Source: Vibrio sp. CDRSL-10 TSBA (lineage in GTDB: Bacteria > Pseudomonadota > Gammaproteobacteria > Enterobacterales > Vibrionaceae). Taken from it: a stretch of 64,000 bases of DNA. The stretch is taken from positions 1,432,259 through 1,496,258 of the forward strand of contig CP155565.1 in NCBI GenBank assembly GCA_039696685.1. Direction: 5' to 3'. The notes beneath the pieces were generated by a model. It was not told the DNA's origin. It saw nothing but the letters and a program-made list of their open reading frames with translations, and searched no databases. Shown piece by piece: positions 51,532-61,911 of this stretch. The first letter of the stretch is position 1. Each line of letters begins with the position of its first letter. Made by a program: the position numbers and the translations under genes.

Positions 51532-53605
51532 ATGGCGACGTTAAGTTACAAGTTCCGGGTAGATGGTCTGGAACCCGATACCCTAGTGGTGCATGCCTTT
51601 GACGGGCAGGAGACCCTGTCCTGTGAGATCATAGATGGTCGTCCGTGCTACGGGTTTCGCTATGAACTGGCGCTGGCCAGCCGCCAGCCTAGCATCAGCG
51701 CCGAAATGGTGGTGGATAAAAGCGCAGAACTGACCCTGTATCGAGACGAGGTTCTGGTGCAGCGCGTGCATGGCGTGGTGCGGGCTTTCAGTCGTGGCGA
51801 CACCGGCCATCATCATACATTCTATTCCCTCACTCTGGTTCCGGCGCTGGAGCGTTTATCACTGCGTCACAACAGCCGCATTTTTCAGCTCAAAACCGTT
51901 CCTGAAATTCTGTCTGTCCTGCTGCAGGAAATGGACATCAATGATTACGCCTTTGCGCTGACCCGCGATTATCCGCAGCGCGAAACTGTGCGTGCAGTAT
52001 CGAGAAACCGACCTCGAATTCTTACACCGTCTGGCTGCGGAAGAGGGGCTGGTGTACAGCTTCATTCATCAGGAAGGCCAGCATACACTGCTCTTCAGTG
52101 ATGCGTCTGACAGCCTGCCTAAACTGGGCGAGCCGGTACCTTATAACACCTTGGCGGGCGGTGTGATGGATACGCCATACATCTCCGCATTGCAGGTTCG
52201 TACACGTGCTGAAGTCAGTCACACCGCGATGCAGGATTACAGCTTTAAAAAGCCGGCCTATTCTTTTGCGCAAAGTGCGCTGGGTACCGAAATGGATTAC
52301 CAGCACACGACTTACGAGCATTATGACGCGCCGGGCCGCTTCAAAGAAGACGTCAATGGTAAAGCGCTTAGCCAGATTCGGCTTGAGTTCCTGCGCCGCG
52401 ATGCGCGCACTGCGAGTGGTCAGAGTAACCAACCTTTGCTGCGCGCCGGAATGAAATTCGATTTGCAAGAGCACTTAAATGACAACCTGAACCGCGACTG
52501 GCTGGTGGTGAGTGTTCACCACCAGGGCACTCAGCCCCAGGCGCTGGAGGAAGAAGGCGGCAGCGGTGCCACCACTTACGCGAACCAGTTCAAACTGATC
52601 CCGGCACATATCAGTTGGCGGGCAACACCGGAGGCAAAACCTCAGGTTGATGGCCCGATGATTGCGACCGTGGTCGGCCCACAGGGCGAAGAGATCTTTT
52701 GTGATGAGCATGGCCGGGTCAAACTGCATTTCCCCTGGGACCGCTACTCCAATGCTGATGAACTCAGCTCATGCTGGGTTCGGGTATCGCAAGGCTGGGC
52801 CGGCAGTCAATACGGAATGCTGGCGCTGCCACGCATTGGCCACGAGGTGATAGTTTCATTCCTTAACGGCGATCCGGATCAGCCGATCGTGACCGGCCGT
52901 ACTTACCATGCGACCAATACCACGCCATACCCGCTCCCGGAAAACAAAACCAAAACGGTGATCCGCAGCGAAACCCATCAGGGTGAAGGATTTAATGAAC
53001 TGAGTTTTGAAGATCAGGCCGGCAGCGAACAGGTCTACCTGCATGCTCAGAAAGATTTCGATGGCTTAGTCGAGAATGACCACCGCAGTGAAATCCGCCA
53101 CGACCGCCATGTTACGGTAGAAAATGACCGCTTCAGCCAAGTCGTGGCCAATCAGCACCAAACTATCGGTGGTGAGAGTCGCAGTAGAATCGGCGCGGAC
53201 AGCAGCCTGAAAGTCGATGGCTCAGCCCAGCACCAAGTCGGCAATCTCATCGCGGTGCAAGCCGGGCGTGAAATCTCCCTCAAAGCCGGCGCTAAATTAG
53301 TGGTCGAAGCCGGTGCCGAAGTCACCCTCAAAGCTGGCGGCAGCTTCGTCAAAGTCGACGGTGGCGGCGTGCATCTCTCCGGCGCAGCAATCAACCTCAA
53401 TGCCGGCGGCAGCGCAGGCAGTGCCTCCGGCTACGCCGGACAGGCAGCCTTGTTACCGGGGGGAGTTGAGGCTGTAGCGGCGCCTGCTGATATCGCTTTA
53501 CCAACGATCACACCGACGGCCTATTTACAGATGATAGATAGCGGTTCATTGCTTAAAGAATTGTGTAACTGCGGTGCGGGGGGCACATGTCCGATTCACC
53601 AATAA
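51532..53605 (+). CDS. vgrG: T6SS spike protein VgrG with short Cys/His tail (one frame break)
   Basis: The corrected length is 690 residues from ATG 51532 ([16 protein letters not shown]). gp27-like and gp5-like domains are clear ([70 protein letters not shown]), followed by a beta-helix with repeated [18 protein letters not shown] strands. There is no catalytic extension such as the lysozyme domain of VgrG-3; it ends in a Cys-rich tail [13 protein letters not shown]. The frame breaks at GAAAC 51982-51986. The last 19 bases overlap the adaptor gene. Confidence 0.94.
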
Positions 53606-54195
53606 AACCAGAATGGCGGGTTATCGCCACATCGCCACCGGAGTTGTCCGAGACGCACAAAATTTACGCGTTATTAGAAACAGAATTGTGGCCTGAGTGG
53701 CGAATAGAGTTATACAAAACGACCAAGGAACCTCAGTACGCGATGCTATTTGACGGGACCCGCTTCAGCTCAATTAGCAACGGTCCGGCGCTGATTGATA
53801 TATCTGAATCTGCGGAGATGTTACAACGCTGCAGTGAGGTGCTTACAGCAACTCCGGGTGGGAGCGTGATGGTGACATCTTCAGAAGTCGGGCTGCAAGA
53901 GTTATTGCAATCACTACGCAACAGTTTGATTGTGCTCAGCAATAACAATGAAGCGATATTTCGCTTTTATGATCCCAGAACCATGCTACCGATGCTGGCT
54001 GCTATGACAGATGACGAACGTGCCCAAATGTTTGCCCCAGTTCGTCAGTTTATTTGGCATCACAAAGTTTGGTTAAGTGCTGATATTGCACATACAGCGG
54101 AGTTCAAGCCAAGTCAGCCTTGGGAAATTACTTCAACTCATATTCAACACATGCAATCAATCCTGCAACAGTGGTCACGGAGTTTCAAACAGTGA
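53587..54195 (+). CDS. T6SS effector adaptor/chaperone, DUF4123 family
   Basis: This encodes 202 residues starting inside the vgrG end. The DUF4123 pattern is visible ([52 protein letters not shown]). These adaptors (Tec/Tap type) load a specific effector onto VgrG and are not secreted. Its stop overlaps the effector start as GTGA, so adaptor and cargo are translationally coupled. Base composition becomes AT-rich from here on. Confidence 0.9.
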   Translation: MSDSPIKPEWRVIATSPPELSETHKIYALLETELWPEWRIELYKTTKEPQYAMLFDGTRFSSISNGPALIDISESAEMLQRCSEVLTATPGGSVMVTSSEVGLQELLQSLRNSLIVLSNNNEAIFRFYDPRTMLPMLAAMTDDERAQMFAPVRQFIWHHKVWLSADIAHTAEFKPSQPWEITSTHIQHMQSILQQWSRSFKQ

Positions 54196-56728
54196 GTCAG
54201 TCATACACCATTCAACCAGGCGATACCTTACTGCAGATCGCGATTGATCAGCAGGTCGACTACACGGCCCTTTTAGCTGCTAATGATAAATATCAGGCAA
54301 ACCCGGACTATATACGAGCTGGTGACATTCTTATTTTACCTGAGTCTGAAATAGTAGAGAGTATTGAACCAACTTATTCCGTTGAACCACCTGTATACGG
54401 TCCTGAATGTGAATCTGAAGGGGAAATAATTTCTCAGCCGGAATGTAAAGCAATTGAAGTTCATGATGTTGTTTTCGTAACCGGAGATTCACCGACAGAA
54501 TATTATTGTCTTAGTGCAGATCATCAAGAAAAGATAAAAAAAGAAGTAAAATGTACTGACCAACTTATACAAGGTTACAAACAACTGTTGGATGATGCAC
54601 CAACTGATGCTGATCTAGATCCGAAAAAGATTGAAGAACATGCACTTAGAAAAAAAGCATGGTTGGAGGATGCAGTTTATGCTGGCGCGATCAAAGTCGA
54701 TAGCCAAAAACAAAATGCAGGTGTAGCACAAGAGCGCTCAAAAGAGTCACCTCCGACCCAGCATTATATTAGCAGCAAGATCACGGAGTTGAAGCAACGC
54801 AAGGCAATAGTCAGTAATTACGTGAAAGACTCAGATGAGATTTCGGCAGTCATTTTAAGAAATAGAGTCATTAAAAGTATTGATAGTGAAATATCACATT
54901 GGGAAAGGCAATTTAATAAGCCATCATCCACGGCGACTTCAAATAAACAAAGTATTGATCTAAATAACTTTAATACAAAAACATTGCAAACTAAACCGCC
55001 TCGCAGACATGTCGTAGAAGTGTGGTTGGTTAGCGAGAAACAGATTGGTTTACGTCCGATCTGACTTTTTTGAGAAGGCAAAATTGAGATGGAAGAACAA
55101 CCCTGTAAAAACAGAATTATTAAAGGCTTTATCGGCTCGTGATTGGCAAAAATTTAAACAGGCCGTAGTTACTGATATTAAGAAAGGATTTGATGATTCA
55201 GTTACGGCAGGAAAAATAGACGCTGTATTTGCTGAATGGAAAGGTGATTGGAAATATCATGAGTGGAAGGCTTCGCAAGAGTTCCACAATGACGAAGGGG
55301 AAGTCGTATTTGCAGCAACACAGGAAGCACAATTATTTCGTTTTGCAGCACAAGCTAGCGTGAAAAGTGAGCTCGAACTTACGAAAGGCAAACTTGATAT
55401 AGGGGTAGGCGCTGAGGCTAGTTTCGCACTTGCTGAAGGGGCCGTTGGGGTGAAGCGTTATTATCCGTCTGAGAATGGCTATTCGGTTGAACTAAGCTAC
55501 ACCGATGCGAATAAAAAACCAGCGGTATATCCATTTGGTAGTTTTAGAGCTAATGCCAGTTTGATGTTAAGTTGTTTTGTGGGAGGGATGACTAACGGCA
55601 GAGTTAGTATCAGTAACCAAGCCAAACCAAATCCAAATCCCGGACACGAGATTCTATTCTCTCCTACAATAAGTATGGATAAGATGCCATCTGGCGGGGT
55701 AGGCGTTAAAGCAGAAATATTCGGCGGCGCTCAAGCTGGAGGTCAGTTGGAGGGGGCGATGGAATGGAAAGCTCCTCCTGACATAGCGTTAGACAAGGTA
55801 TTTGATTTTGAAACACTGGCAAAGGTTAGTGCAAACGGGAAACGTTGCATTCGGTGCAGGTGCTGGCTTGGATTTTCAACTCAATTACGATAAAGACGAA
55901 CACATATTTATTTTTAGCTGTTCAGGGCGATTGGTTTTTGGGCCTGGAGCTAGCGGAGGTTTTGGTACGGTTATTCAATTTGATCAACTATGGCAATTAT
56001 GTGTAATTATCTTTAAAGGATTACAAGCCATAGATTATAGGATTATGGATAATATCGGCGAGCCAATGTATAACTATCTAGTTCAATCTAGCTATGCTGC
56101 TTTTGTTGCCGATTTTGTAAGCGACCCTAAAAATGCATTAAAAGAAGTAATTAGTGATTCTCAGAATAAAGTTAGTATATGGTGGAAAGATCGATTAGAA
56201 AATTGGAATGATAAAGTAGGTTTACAAATCGAAGCAGAAACACTGGCTGAAAACATAATAAAGAGTGTGACTATTGATGGTAGCTTTAATAGTGAGGAAG
56301 TTTCTATGCAGGAGTTGCCCCCTGAAACTGTTGGAATTATGCTAAATACACTTGTTTCCACATTCTATTTTTCATTTGAAGAAAAACAAGAAACGGCTAT
56401 ATATATATTGTTCGTCTCTATGGTCAAAACCTGGCGTCGTCTTGAGGAAGTTTTAGTTAGATTGAACTCAGAAGGTACGAAACAAAATGGAGAAAAAGTT
56501 ATTTTTGATAATTTACGGCGTATCAATGCGATTTTAGACGGTGAGCAACAATTAAATTTCAATAACTGGGTTATTAAATTAGCTGAGTTAGATAAAATGA
56601 ATATTTATAATTATAAGAACATGAAGCCATTTACACCCAAGACTGGCGCTATGTTTCGTGCTAAGCGTATTATTATTGAAGAGAAAATTAATAATTTAAA
56701 TAATAACAATGGGAGTTATTACGTATAA
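54192..56728 (+). CDS. Candidate T6SS effector with N-terminal LysM domain (two frame breaks)
   Basis: The corrected length is 844 residues from GTG 54192. A LysM domain starts at residue 4 (YTIQPGDTLLQIAIDQQ through AGDILILPESE, to about 50). Then come an acidic Pro/Glu linker, a coiled-coil region, a Gly/Ala-rich beta-like stretch (about residues 390-610: GVGAEASFALAEGAVG, GGAQAGGQLEGAMEW, GAGAGLDFQ) and a helical C-terminus rich in Lys/Asn. No catalytic motif is recognised. Frames break at GAAAC 55037-55041 (GAAC gives LVSENRLVYVRSDFFEK) and 55839-55843 (GAAC gives SANGNVAFGAGAGLDF). The vgrG-DUF4123 position marks it as cargo. Confidence 0.82.
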
Positions 56729-56757
56729 CTTGCTCTTTTTCAATAGAAGTCGTATTT

Positions 56758-57778
56758 CTATTCGACTTCTATTGGAGTTTGTATTGCACAACGGAATCCA
56801 TGACGATAAGAATAATTTTTCTGAACAGGGGCGTCGCCTACCCGCTTCATTGTTTTACTTCTTCTCATTACTTTCTTTGTTCCAGTATCTGGGCCTTGAG
56901 GATTATATTCAGGAGAATTTTTATAGTAGTCTACTGAAAACCAGTCATTAACCCATTCACCGGCACCTCCTGTCATATCATATAAACCTAAGGGGTTTCG
57001 GTGGGAAAGAACCTACTTTGTCTATACCCATTGAATTTCCGACATTCACTTCATCTTTATTAAAATTACGATAAAAACCGATCTCTTTATCATAAAATTT
57101 GCCATTTTCATGTTGAAGAAACCCGTTGTTAGTTGCGTAATAGAGGTTTTTTCCTCTGCTTCTTGCTGCATACTCCCACTGAGCTTCAGTCGGTAGATCA
57201 AATGGGAGTGAGGTTATTTTTCCGACCCACTGGCAGTAGTCTTTAGCCTCTTGCCATTTTCTTGTTTTTGCCGGCCAATTAACAAAATTTTTTAATTTTG
57301 ATTCTGACCTTAACATCGGTTTACCATCAATTTTTCGCTGTACAAAAGGCATGTCTAGAGTTTGAAAGTAAACATCCAAATCAAGCATTTCAGTTTCAAA
57401 TTTTGATAGTGAATACGAATCCAATGTTACTTTGTGTAGATGACTGGAACCATTTTTAACGCTAAAAAAATCAGAAAGGCAAGTTGAGTCTGGAGTCCAC
57501 ACCGGTCGGTTAAGATCCTCATTCTCGCATGGCATTAGAAAATCACCCATCATAAAACTGCCGCCTTCGATAAAGACCATATTCTCTATAGACTTTACCG
57601 CCACGTTAACAATCTTTTGTTTTAGTGACTGCTCAGTATCCGGATACAGGTTGTTTACAGTATGAATAATTTCATCGATTTTATTCTGAGATACGACATC
57701 ACTTTTAGCTTCGATATTACTGTTGCATGCAGTTAAAATTATCACTGAACCAACTATGCCTAGCCATTTATGTTGCAT
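56758..57778 (-). CDS. FGE/SUMF1-fold lipoprotein, candidate immunity protein (one frame break)
   Basis: The corrected length is 339 residues. The lipoprotein signal peptide MQHKWLGIVGSVIILTAC has its lipobox Cys at residue 18. The body is a formylglycine-generating-enzyme-like (SUMF1) domain: MVFIEGGSFMMGDFL, LPTEAQWEYAARSRGKNLY, GLYDMTGGAGEWVNDWF and YRHGFRCA. The two catalytic cysteines of true FGE are not evident, so it is probably a non-catalytic fold. It is convergent with the effector, 29 bp apart. The frame breaks at GTTTC 56995-56999 (plus strand); without the extra base PPNPLGLYDMTGG is restored. An immunity role is inferred from location. Confidence 0.78.
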
Positions 57779-58125
57779 TAATAGTCCCTCTTTTTGAACT
57801 TATATTCTAAGACTTTATTGAACTGTGTAGTAGGTTTGAAAAAAACATGTAATGTGATCTTTGTCCAGATTTTTGTTGATGTAAGTTTTAGATTTATAGC
57901 TTTATTGAAAAATACCCATTTATTTCTATATCGAACGTAAAAGTATTAAAACCAGTTTACTAAAACTCAATAATGATAAAAAATGAAATGGGACATCTAG
58001 ATGAAAGAATACGATTTTTATGAAACTTCGATTGATTTATTTTAATCAGCGATGGCTTTAAAAACAACGCCGCCCGATCCTCATGGTATCCGGCGGCGTT
58101 TTGCGCTCTTTAGCTCACTTTCTTA
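57779..58125. other. Intergenic gap with terminator-like hairpin
   Basis: AT-rich with no gene seen. The left half is the promoter region of the FGE-fold lipoprotein gene. At 58062-58102, AACGCCGCC pairs with GGCGGCGTT followed by TTT on the plus strand and, on the minus strand, AAAA flanks; it lies just downstream of the DUF3012 lipoprotein gene and probably terminates it. Confidence 0.6.
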
Positions 58126-58389
58126 TTAGAAAATGCAGTGCTTGGCGTAGGACGTTGCTTCGTTTGCACTCCAGTCGCCTTTAGGTTTGGCGTCCATTGC
58201 TTCACACCATTGCGGAGTGCCGACTTCTTGCTGGAACAGACAGTGCTTGGCAAAATCGACGGCGTTTTGCGCGCTCCATTCATTGGTTGGTTTATCACGC
58301 ATCTCTTCACACCAGCCGCTGCTGCCGACTTCGTTTTCACAGCCGGCCAGGGCCAATGCTGCCAAGATTACCACGGCGAATTTTTTCAT
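58126..58389 (-). CDS. Small DUF3012-type lipoprotein with two tandem repeats
   Basis: This encodes 87 residues. The lipoprotein signal MKKFAVVILAALALAGC has its Cys at residue 17. The mature part is two copies of a ~33-residue unit: GSSGWCEEMRDKPTNEWSA...AKHCLF and GTPQWCEAMDAKPKGDWSA...AKHCIF, each with a WC and an HC pair that could form a disulfide. The function of the family is unknown. It is monocistronic and convergent with nothing close; AGGAAG precedes the ATG. Confidence 0.85.
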   Translation of the reverse strand: MKKFAVVILAALALAGCENEVGSSGWCEEMRDKPTNEWSAQNAVDFAKHCLFQQEVGTPQWCEAMDAKPKGDWSANEATSYAKHCIF

Positions 58390-58613
58390 TATAAATCTTC
58401 CTTTACGCTATCTAAGCTTGCTGCGCGCCACTATACCGAAACCGGCCTCAGTTGTGTTAAATCTCCGCCAAATATCTGCGTTTAAGCGCAATTCGATGCA
58501 TTTTAGCCGGTGTTAGCCCCATATGCAGATAGGGTGATTGGCTATGATGTTGCGTGTTCTGCACCAAATTATGACATATGTGCACCAAACCGGATGTTGA
58601 TGATAGAACTCTC

Positions 58614-58629
58614 AGTGATCATTCTCACT
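58614..58629. promoter_or_regulatory. Putative CRP-cAMP binding site
   Basis: AGTGATCATTCTCACT has the GTGA-N6-TCAC core of CRP sites. It lies 91 bp upstream of the RbsR operator, a position fitting activation of the ribose operon under catabolite control. Confidence 0.65.
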
Positions 58630-58719
58630 GTTTATTAACTCTGTCAGCTGAATTGGACGATCTAACTCACAGTCTGTTTTGCTGCCGGGTGCAATTCAAA
58701 AACCGAAAGAATAGGATGC

Positions 58720-58737
58720 CATCGAAACGTTTCGATG
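58720..58737. promoter_or_regulatory. RbsR operator (LacI-family palindrome)
   Basis: CATCGAAACGTTTCGATG is a perfect 18 bp palindrome with the central CG of LacI-family operators and close to the E. coli rbs operator core CGAAACGTTTCG. It lies 65 bp before rbsD. Confidence 0.88.
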
Positions 58738-58802
58738 ACTGTTTCCTGAGCGAGCTGCCAACGCAGAAACAGCCCAACGTAAGCGCATAAAAAGGTAAAA
58801 CG

Positions 58803-59222
58803 ATGAAAAAAAGTACCCTACTCAATTCCGATCTGTCCTACCTGGTTTCAACACTGGGTCATACCGATGAAATCACCATTTGTGATGCAGGTTTACCGAT
58901 CGCAGAAGAATCACAACGTATTGATCTTGCACTGACTCATGGTGTTCCGGGTTTCCTGCAAACGGTGCAGGCCATTCTGTCTGAATCACAGATTGAAGGC
59001 GTGGTCATGGCGCAAGAATTTGCCGATGTGAGCCCGGAGCTGCACGCGGCGCTTCTCGATGAACTTAAAAACGAGGAAGCGCGTTGTGGCAAGAGCATTG
59101 CCATCAGCTACGTTTCTCACGAAGAGTTTAAGGCGCGCACCCACTACAGCCGCGCCGTAGTCAGAACCGGAGAATGCACACCGTACGCCAACGTTATTTT
59201 CCAGGCTGGTGTTGTTTTTTAA
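58803..59222 (+). CDS. rbsD: D-ribose pyranase RbsD
   Basis: This encodes 139 residues with the family features: MKKSTLLNSDLSYLVSTLGHTDEITICDAGLPI (catalytic His20 region), VPGFLQTVQAILSE and the end RTGECTPYANVIFQAGVVF. It interconverts the beta-pyranose and beta-furanose forms of ribose, supplying the form used by RbsK. First gene of the rbsDACBK operon. Confidence 0.95.
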   Translation: MKKSTLLNSDLSYLVSTLGHTDEITICDAGLPIAEESQRIDLALTHGVPGFLQTVQAILSESQIEGVVMAQEFADVSPELHAALLDELKNEEARCGKSIAISYVSHEEFKARTHYSRAVVRTGECTPYANVIFQAGVVF

Positions 59223-59249
59223 TCCGCCAAACTCGATTGAGGACTCATT

Positions 59250-60759
59250 ATGACTCAACCAATTCTGGCTCTCAGCAAGATTGAAAAAGCCTTTCCTGGT
59301 GTCAAAGCGTTGGATAAAGCGAGCCTGAATGTTTATCCGGGGCGCGTGATGGCGCTGATGGGAGAAAACGGTGCAGGTAAATCGACGCTGATGAAAGTAC
59401 TGACTGGTATCTATTCCAAAGATGCCGGCACGATAGAATATCAGGCACAAACTGCCAGCTTCAAAGGACCACGCGATTCACAGCACGCCGGTATCAGCAT
59501 CATTCACCAGGAAACTTAACCTGATTCCTGAGCTGACCATTGCTGAAAACATCTATCTGGGCCGTGAAAAGACCGGTGCGATGGGGCGGATTCTGTGGGC
59601 GAAAATGTATGCTGATGCCGACAAATTGCTGGCTCGCCTGAACGTCAAACACAGTTCGAAAACCTTGCTGGGCGATTTAAGCCTGGGTGAACAACAGATG
59701 GTGGAAATCGCCAAAGCGCTGTCGTTTGAGTCCAAGGTGATCATCATGGATGAGCCGACCGATGCGCTGACCGATACTGAAACTGAATCGCTGTTCAGTG
59801 TGATCCGCGAGCTGCGTGAGCAGGGCTGTGGCATCGTGTATATCTCACACCGCCTGAAAGAAATTTTTGAAATCTGCGATGACATCACCGTGCTGCGCGA
59901 TGGCAAATTCATCGGAGAATGCCGGGTTGAGGATACTAACGAAGACGGACTGATCGAAATGATGGTTGGCCGTAAGCTGGAAGAGCAATACCCGCGTATC
60001 GATGTCCATCCGAGTAATGATATCTGTCTGGAAGTGATTGGCCTGACTGGTTCGGGCGTGCATGACGTCAGTTTCAACCTCAAACGCGGTGAGATCTTGG
60101 GCGTTTCTGGTCTGATGGGTGCAGGCCGTACTGAACTGATGAAAGTGATTTACGGTGCGCTGCCGTCTGAACGCGGTGTGATCAATCTTAACGGCAAAAC
60201 GGTCAATCCGGTCAGCCCGCAAGATGGTCTGGCAAACGGAATCGCGTATATATCCGAAGACCGCAAAGGTGATGGCCTGGTGCTGGGGCTGTCAGTGAAA
60301 GAGAACATGTCGTTGTGCGCACTGGATAAGCTCAGTAAAGGCGTACAAATCCAGCATAGCGAAGAAGTGATTGCGGTGCAGGATTTCATCCAGCTGTTCA
60401 ATATCAAAACACCGTCACGGGATCAGATCATCGGCAACCTGTCTGGTGGTAACCAGCAGAAAGTCGCGATTGCCAAAGGGCTGATGACCCGGCCAAAAGT
60501 GCTGATCCTGGATGAGCCGACCCGCGGTGTGGATGTCGGCGCGAAAAAAGAAATCTACCAACTGATTAATAAATTCAAAGCAGAAGGCATGAGCATCATT
60601 TTGGTGTCGTCTGAAATGCCGGAAGTGCTGGGGATGAGCGATCGGATTCTGGTGATGCACGAGGGTCGCATCAGCGGGGAATTCGATGCCGCCCAGGCCA
60701 ACCAAGAAAATTTACTGGCGTGTGCCGTTGGCAAGACGTTAAACGAGGACGCAGCATGA
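59250..60759 (+). CDS. rbsA: Ribose ABC transporter ATPase RbsA (one frame break)
   Basis: The corrected length is 502 residues with two ABC domains: Walker [13 protein letters not shown], signature [15 protein letters not shown] and Walker [12 protein letters not shown] in the first; the degenerate P-loop [27 protein letters not shown] and [16 protein letters not shown] in the second. The frame breaks at GAAAC 59511-59515; reading GAAC gives [20 protein letters not shown], the conserved Q-loop block. It energises ribose import with RbsC. The stop overlaps the rbsC start. Confidence 0.96.
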
Positions 60760-61739
60760 GTAGCAAAACCATGACCGATTCATCCCCAAACAGCGGTAAG
60801 AAGCTGCTGAGTAAAGAGTGGCTGATTGAGCAAAAATCACTGATTGCACTACTGTTTCTGGTAGTGGTGGTCTCCTTTTTAAATCCCAACTTTTTTACGG
60901 TTGATAACCTGCTTAACATTCTGCGTCAGACGTCAGTCAATGCGATTATTGCGGTCGGTATGACCCTGGTTATTCTGACGGCCGGTATTGATCTGAGTGT
61001 CGGTTCGGTGCTGGCGCTGTGTGGCGCGTTTGCAGCCAGCCTGATTGCGATGGAGGTCCCGGTGTTTGTCGCGGTGCCGACTGCCTTGTTGGCGGGTGCG
61101 GTACTGGGTGGCATCAGCGGTATTATTATCGCCAAGGGTAAAGTACAGGCGTTTATTGCTACTCTGGTGACCATGACTTTGCTGCGTGGTGTGACCATGG
61201 TGTACACCGACGGGCGTCCTATTTCGACCGGTTTTACTGATACCGCGGATGCGTTTGCCTGGTTTGGTACCGGTTATGCGCTCGGTATTCCGGTACCGGT
61301 ATGGTTGATGGTGGTTGTGTTTGCTGCGGTCTGGTATCTGCTGAATCACACCCGTTTTGGTCGCTACGTGTATGCTCTGGGTGGTAATGAGTCAGCAACC
61401 CGCTTGTCTGGTATCAACGTTGACCGGGTAAAAATGGGTGTGTACGCGATTTGTGGCGCTCTGGCGGCACTGGCTGGCATCATCGTTACCTCTCGTCTGT
61501 CGTCAGCGCAGCCCACGGCGGGTATGGGTTACGAGCTGGACGCGATTGCAGCGGTAGTGCTGGGTGGTACCAGCCTGATGGGCGGTAAAGGCCGTATTAT
61601 GGGGACTCTGGTCGGCGCGCTGATCATCGGCTTCCTTAACAACGCCCTTAACCTGCTCGATGTTTCGTCTTACTACCAGATGATCGCTAAAGCGGTGGTT
61701 ATTCTGCTGGCGGTACTGGTCGACAACAAGAACAAGTAA
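60756..61739 (+). CDS. rbsC: Ribose ABC transporter permease RbsC
   Basis: This encodes 327 residues from ATG 60756, which overlaps the rbsA stop (ATGA). There are eight to ten hydrophobic segments; conserved blocks are [27 protein letters not shown] and [36 protein letters not shown]. An upstream in-frame start is rejected because it lies in rbsA. It forms the homodimeric inner-membrane channel for ribose. Confidence 0.95.
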   Translation: MSSKTMTDSSPNSGKKLLSKEWLIEQKSLIALLFLVVVVSFLNPNFFTVDNLLNILRQTSVNAIIAVGMTLVILTAGIDLSVGSVLALCGAFAASLIAMEVPVFVAVPTALLAGAVLGGISGIIIAKGKVQAFIATLVTMTLLRGVTMVYTDGRPISTGFTDTADAFAWFGTGYALGIPVPVWLMVVVFAAVWYLLNHTRFGRYVYALGGNESATRLSGINVDRVKMGVYAICGALAALAGIIVTSRLSSAQPTAGMGYELDAIAAVVLGGTSLMGGKGRIMGTLVGALIIGFLNNALNLLDVSSYYQMIAKAVVILLAVLVDNKNK

Positions 61740-61868
61740 TTCCAAGCGTTCCAAAGCAAGCGGTTATCAATCGAGGTTAGAGGAGTAACCGCTTGAAAAT
61801 AAATAGTTAAGCTTGATGTATAAGTAAAACTTTAAAATAACTGTGAAACTTTAACATGTATGTGAAAC

Positions 61869-61895
61869 ACCGGGCTCAGTCTTACTGAACCGGCC
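61869..61895 (+). other. Stem-loop in the rbsC-rbsB gap
   Basis: CCGGGCTCAGT and ACTGAACCGG pair imperfectly around CTT, with no T-run. It lies just before rbsB and may adjust the relative amount of binding-protein mRNA. Confidence 0.4.
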
Positions 61896-61911
61896 CCCTA
61901 CAATAAGGACG

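Larger units (their letters stand above)
58390..58802. other. Control region of the ribose operon
   Basis: 413 bp without a gene. It contains a CRP-type site at 58614-58629 and a perfect RbsR-type operator at 58720-58737, listed separately. The left part is the divergent promoter region of the DUF3012 lipoprotein. Confidence 0.7.

Noticed and set aside
54120..54191. An earlier start for the LysM effector inside the adaptor gene
   Set aside because: GTG 54192 overlaps the adaptor stop in the coupled GTGA form and begins three residues before the LysM domain.
58066..58485. Plus-strand ORFs opposite the DUF3012 lipoprotein
   Set aside because: The minus-strand frame has a lipobox and two conserved repeats; the opposite frames show no family features.
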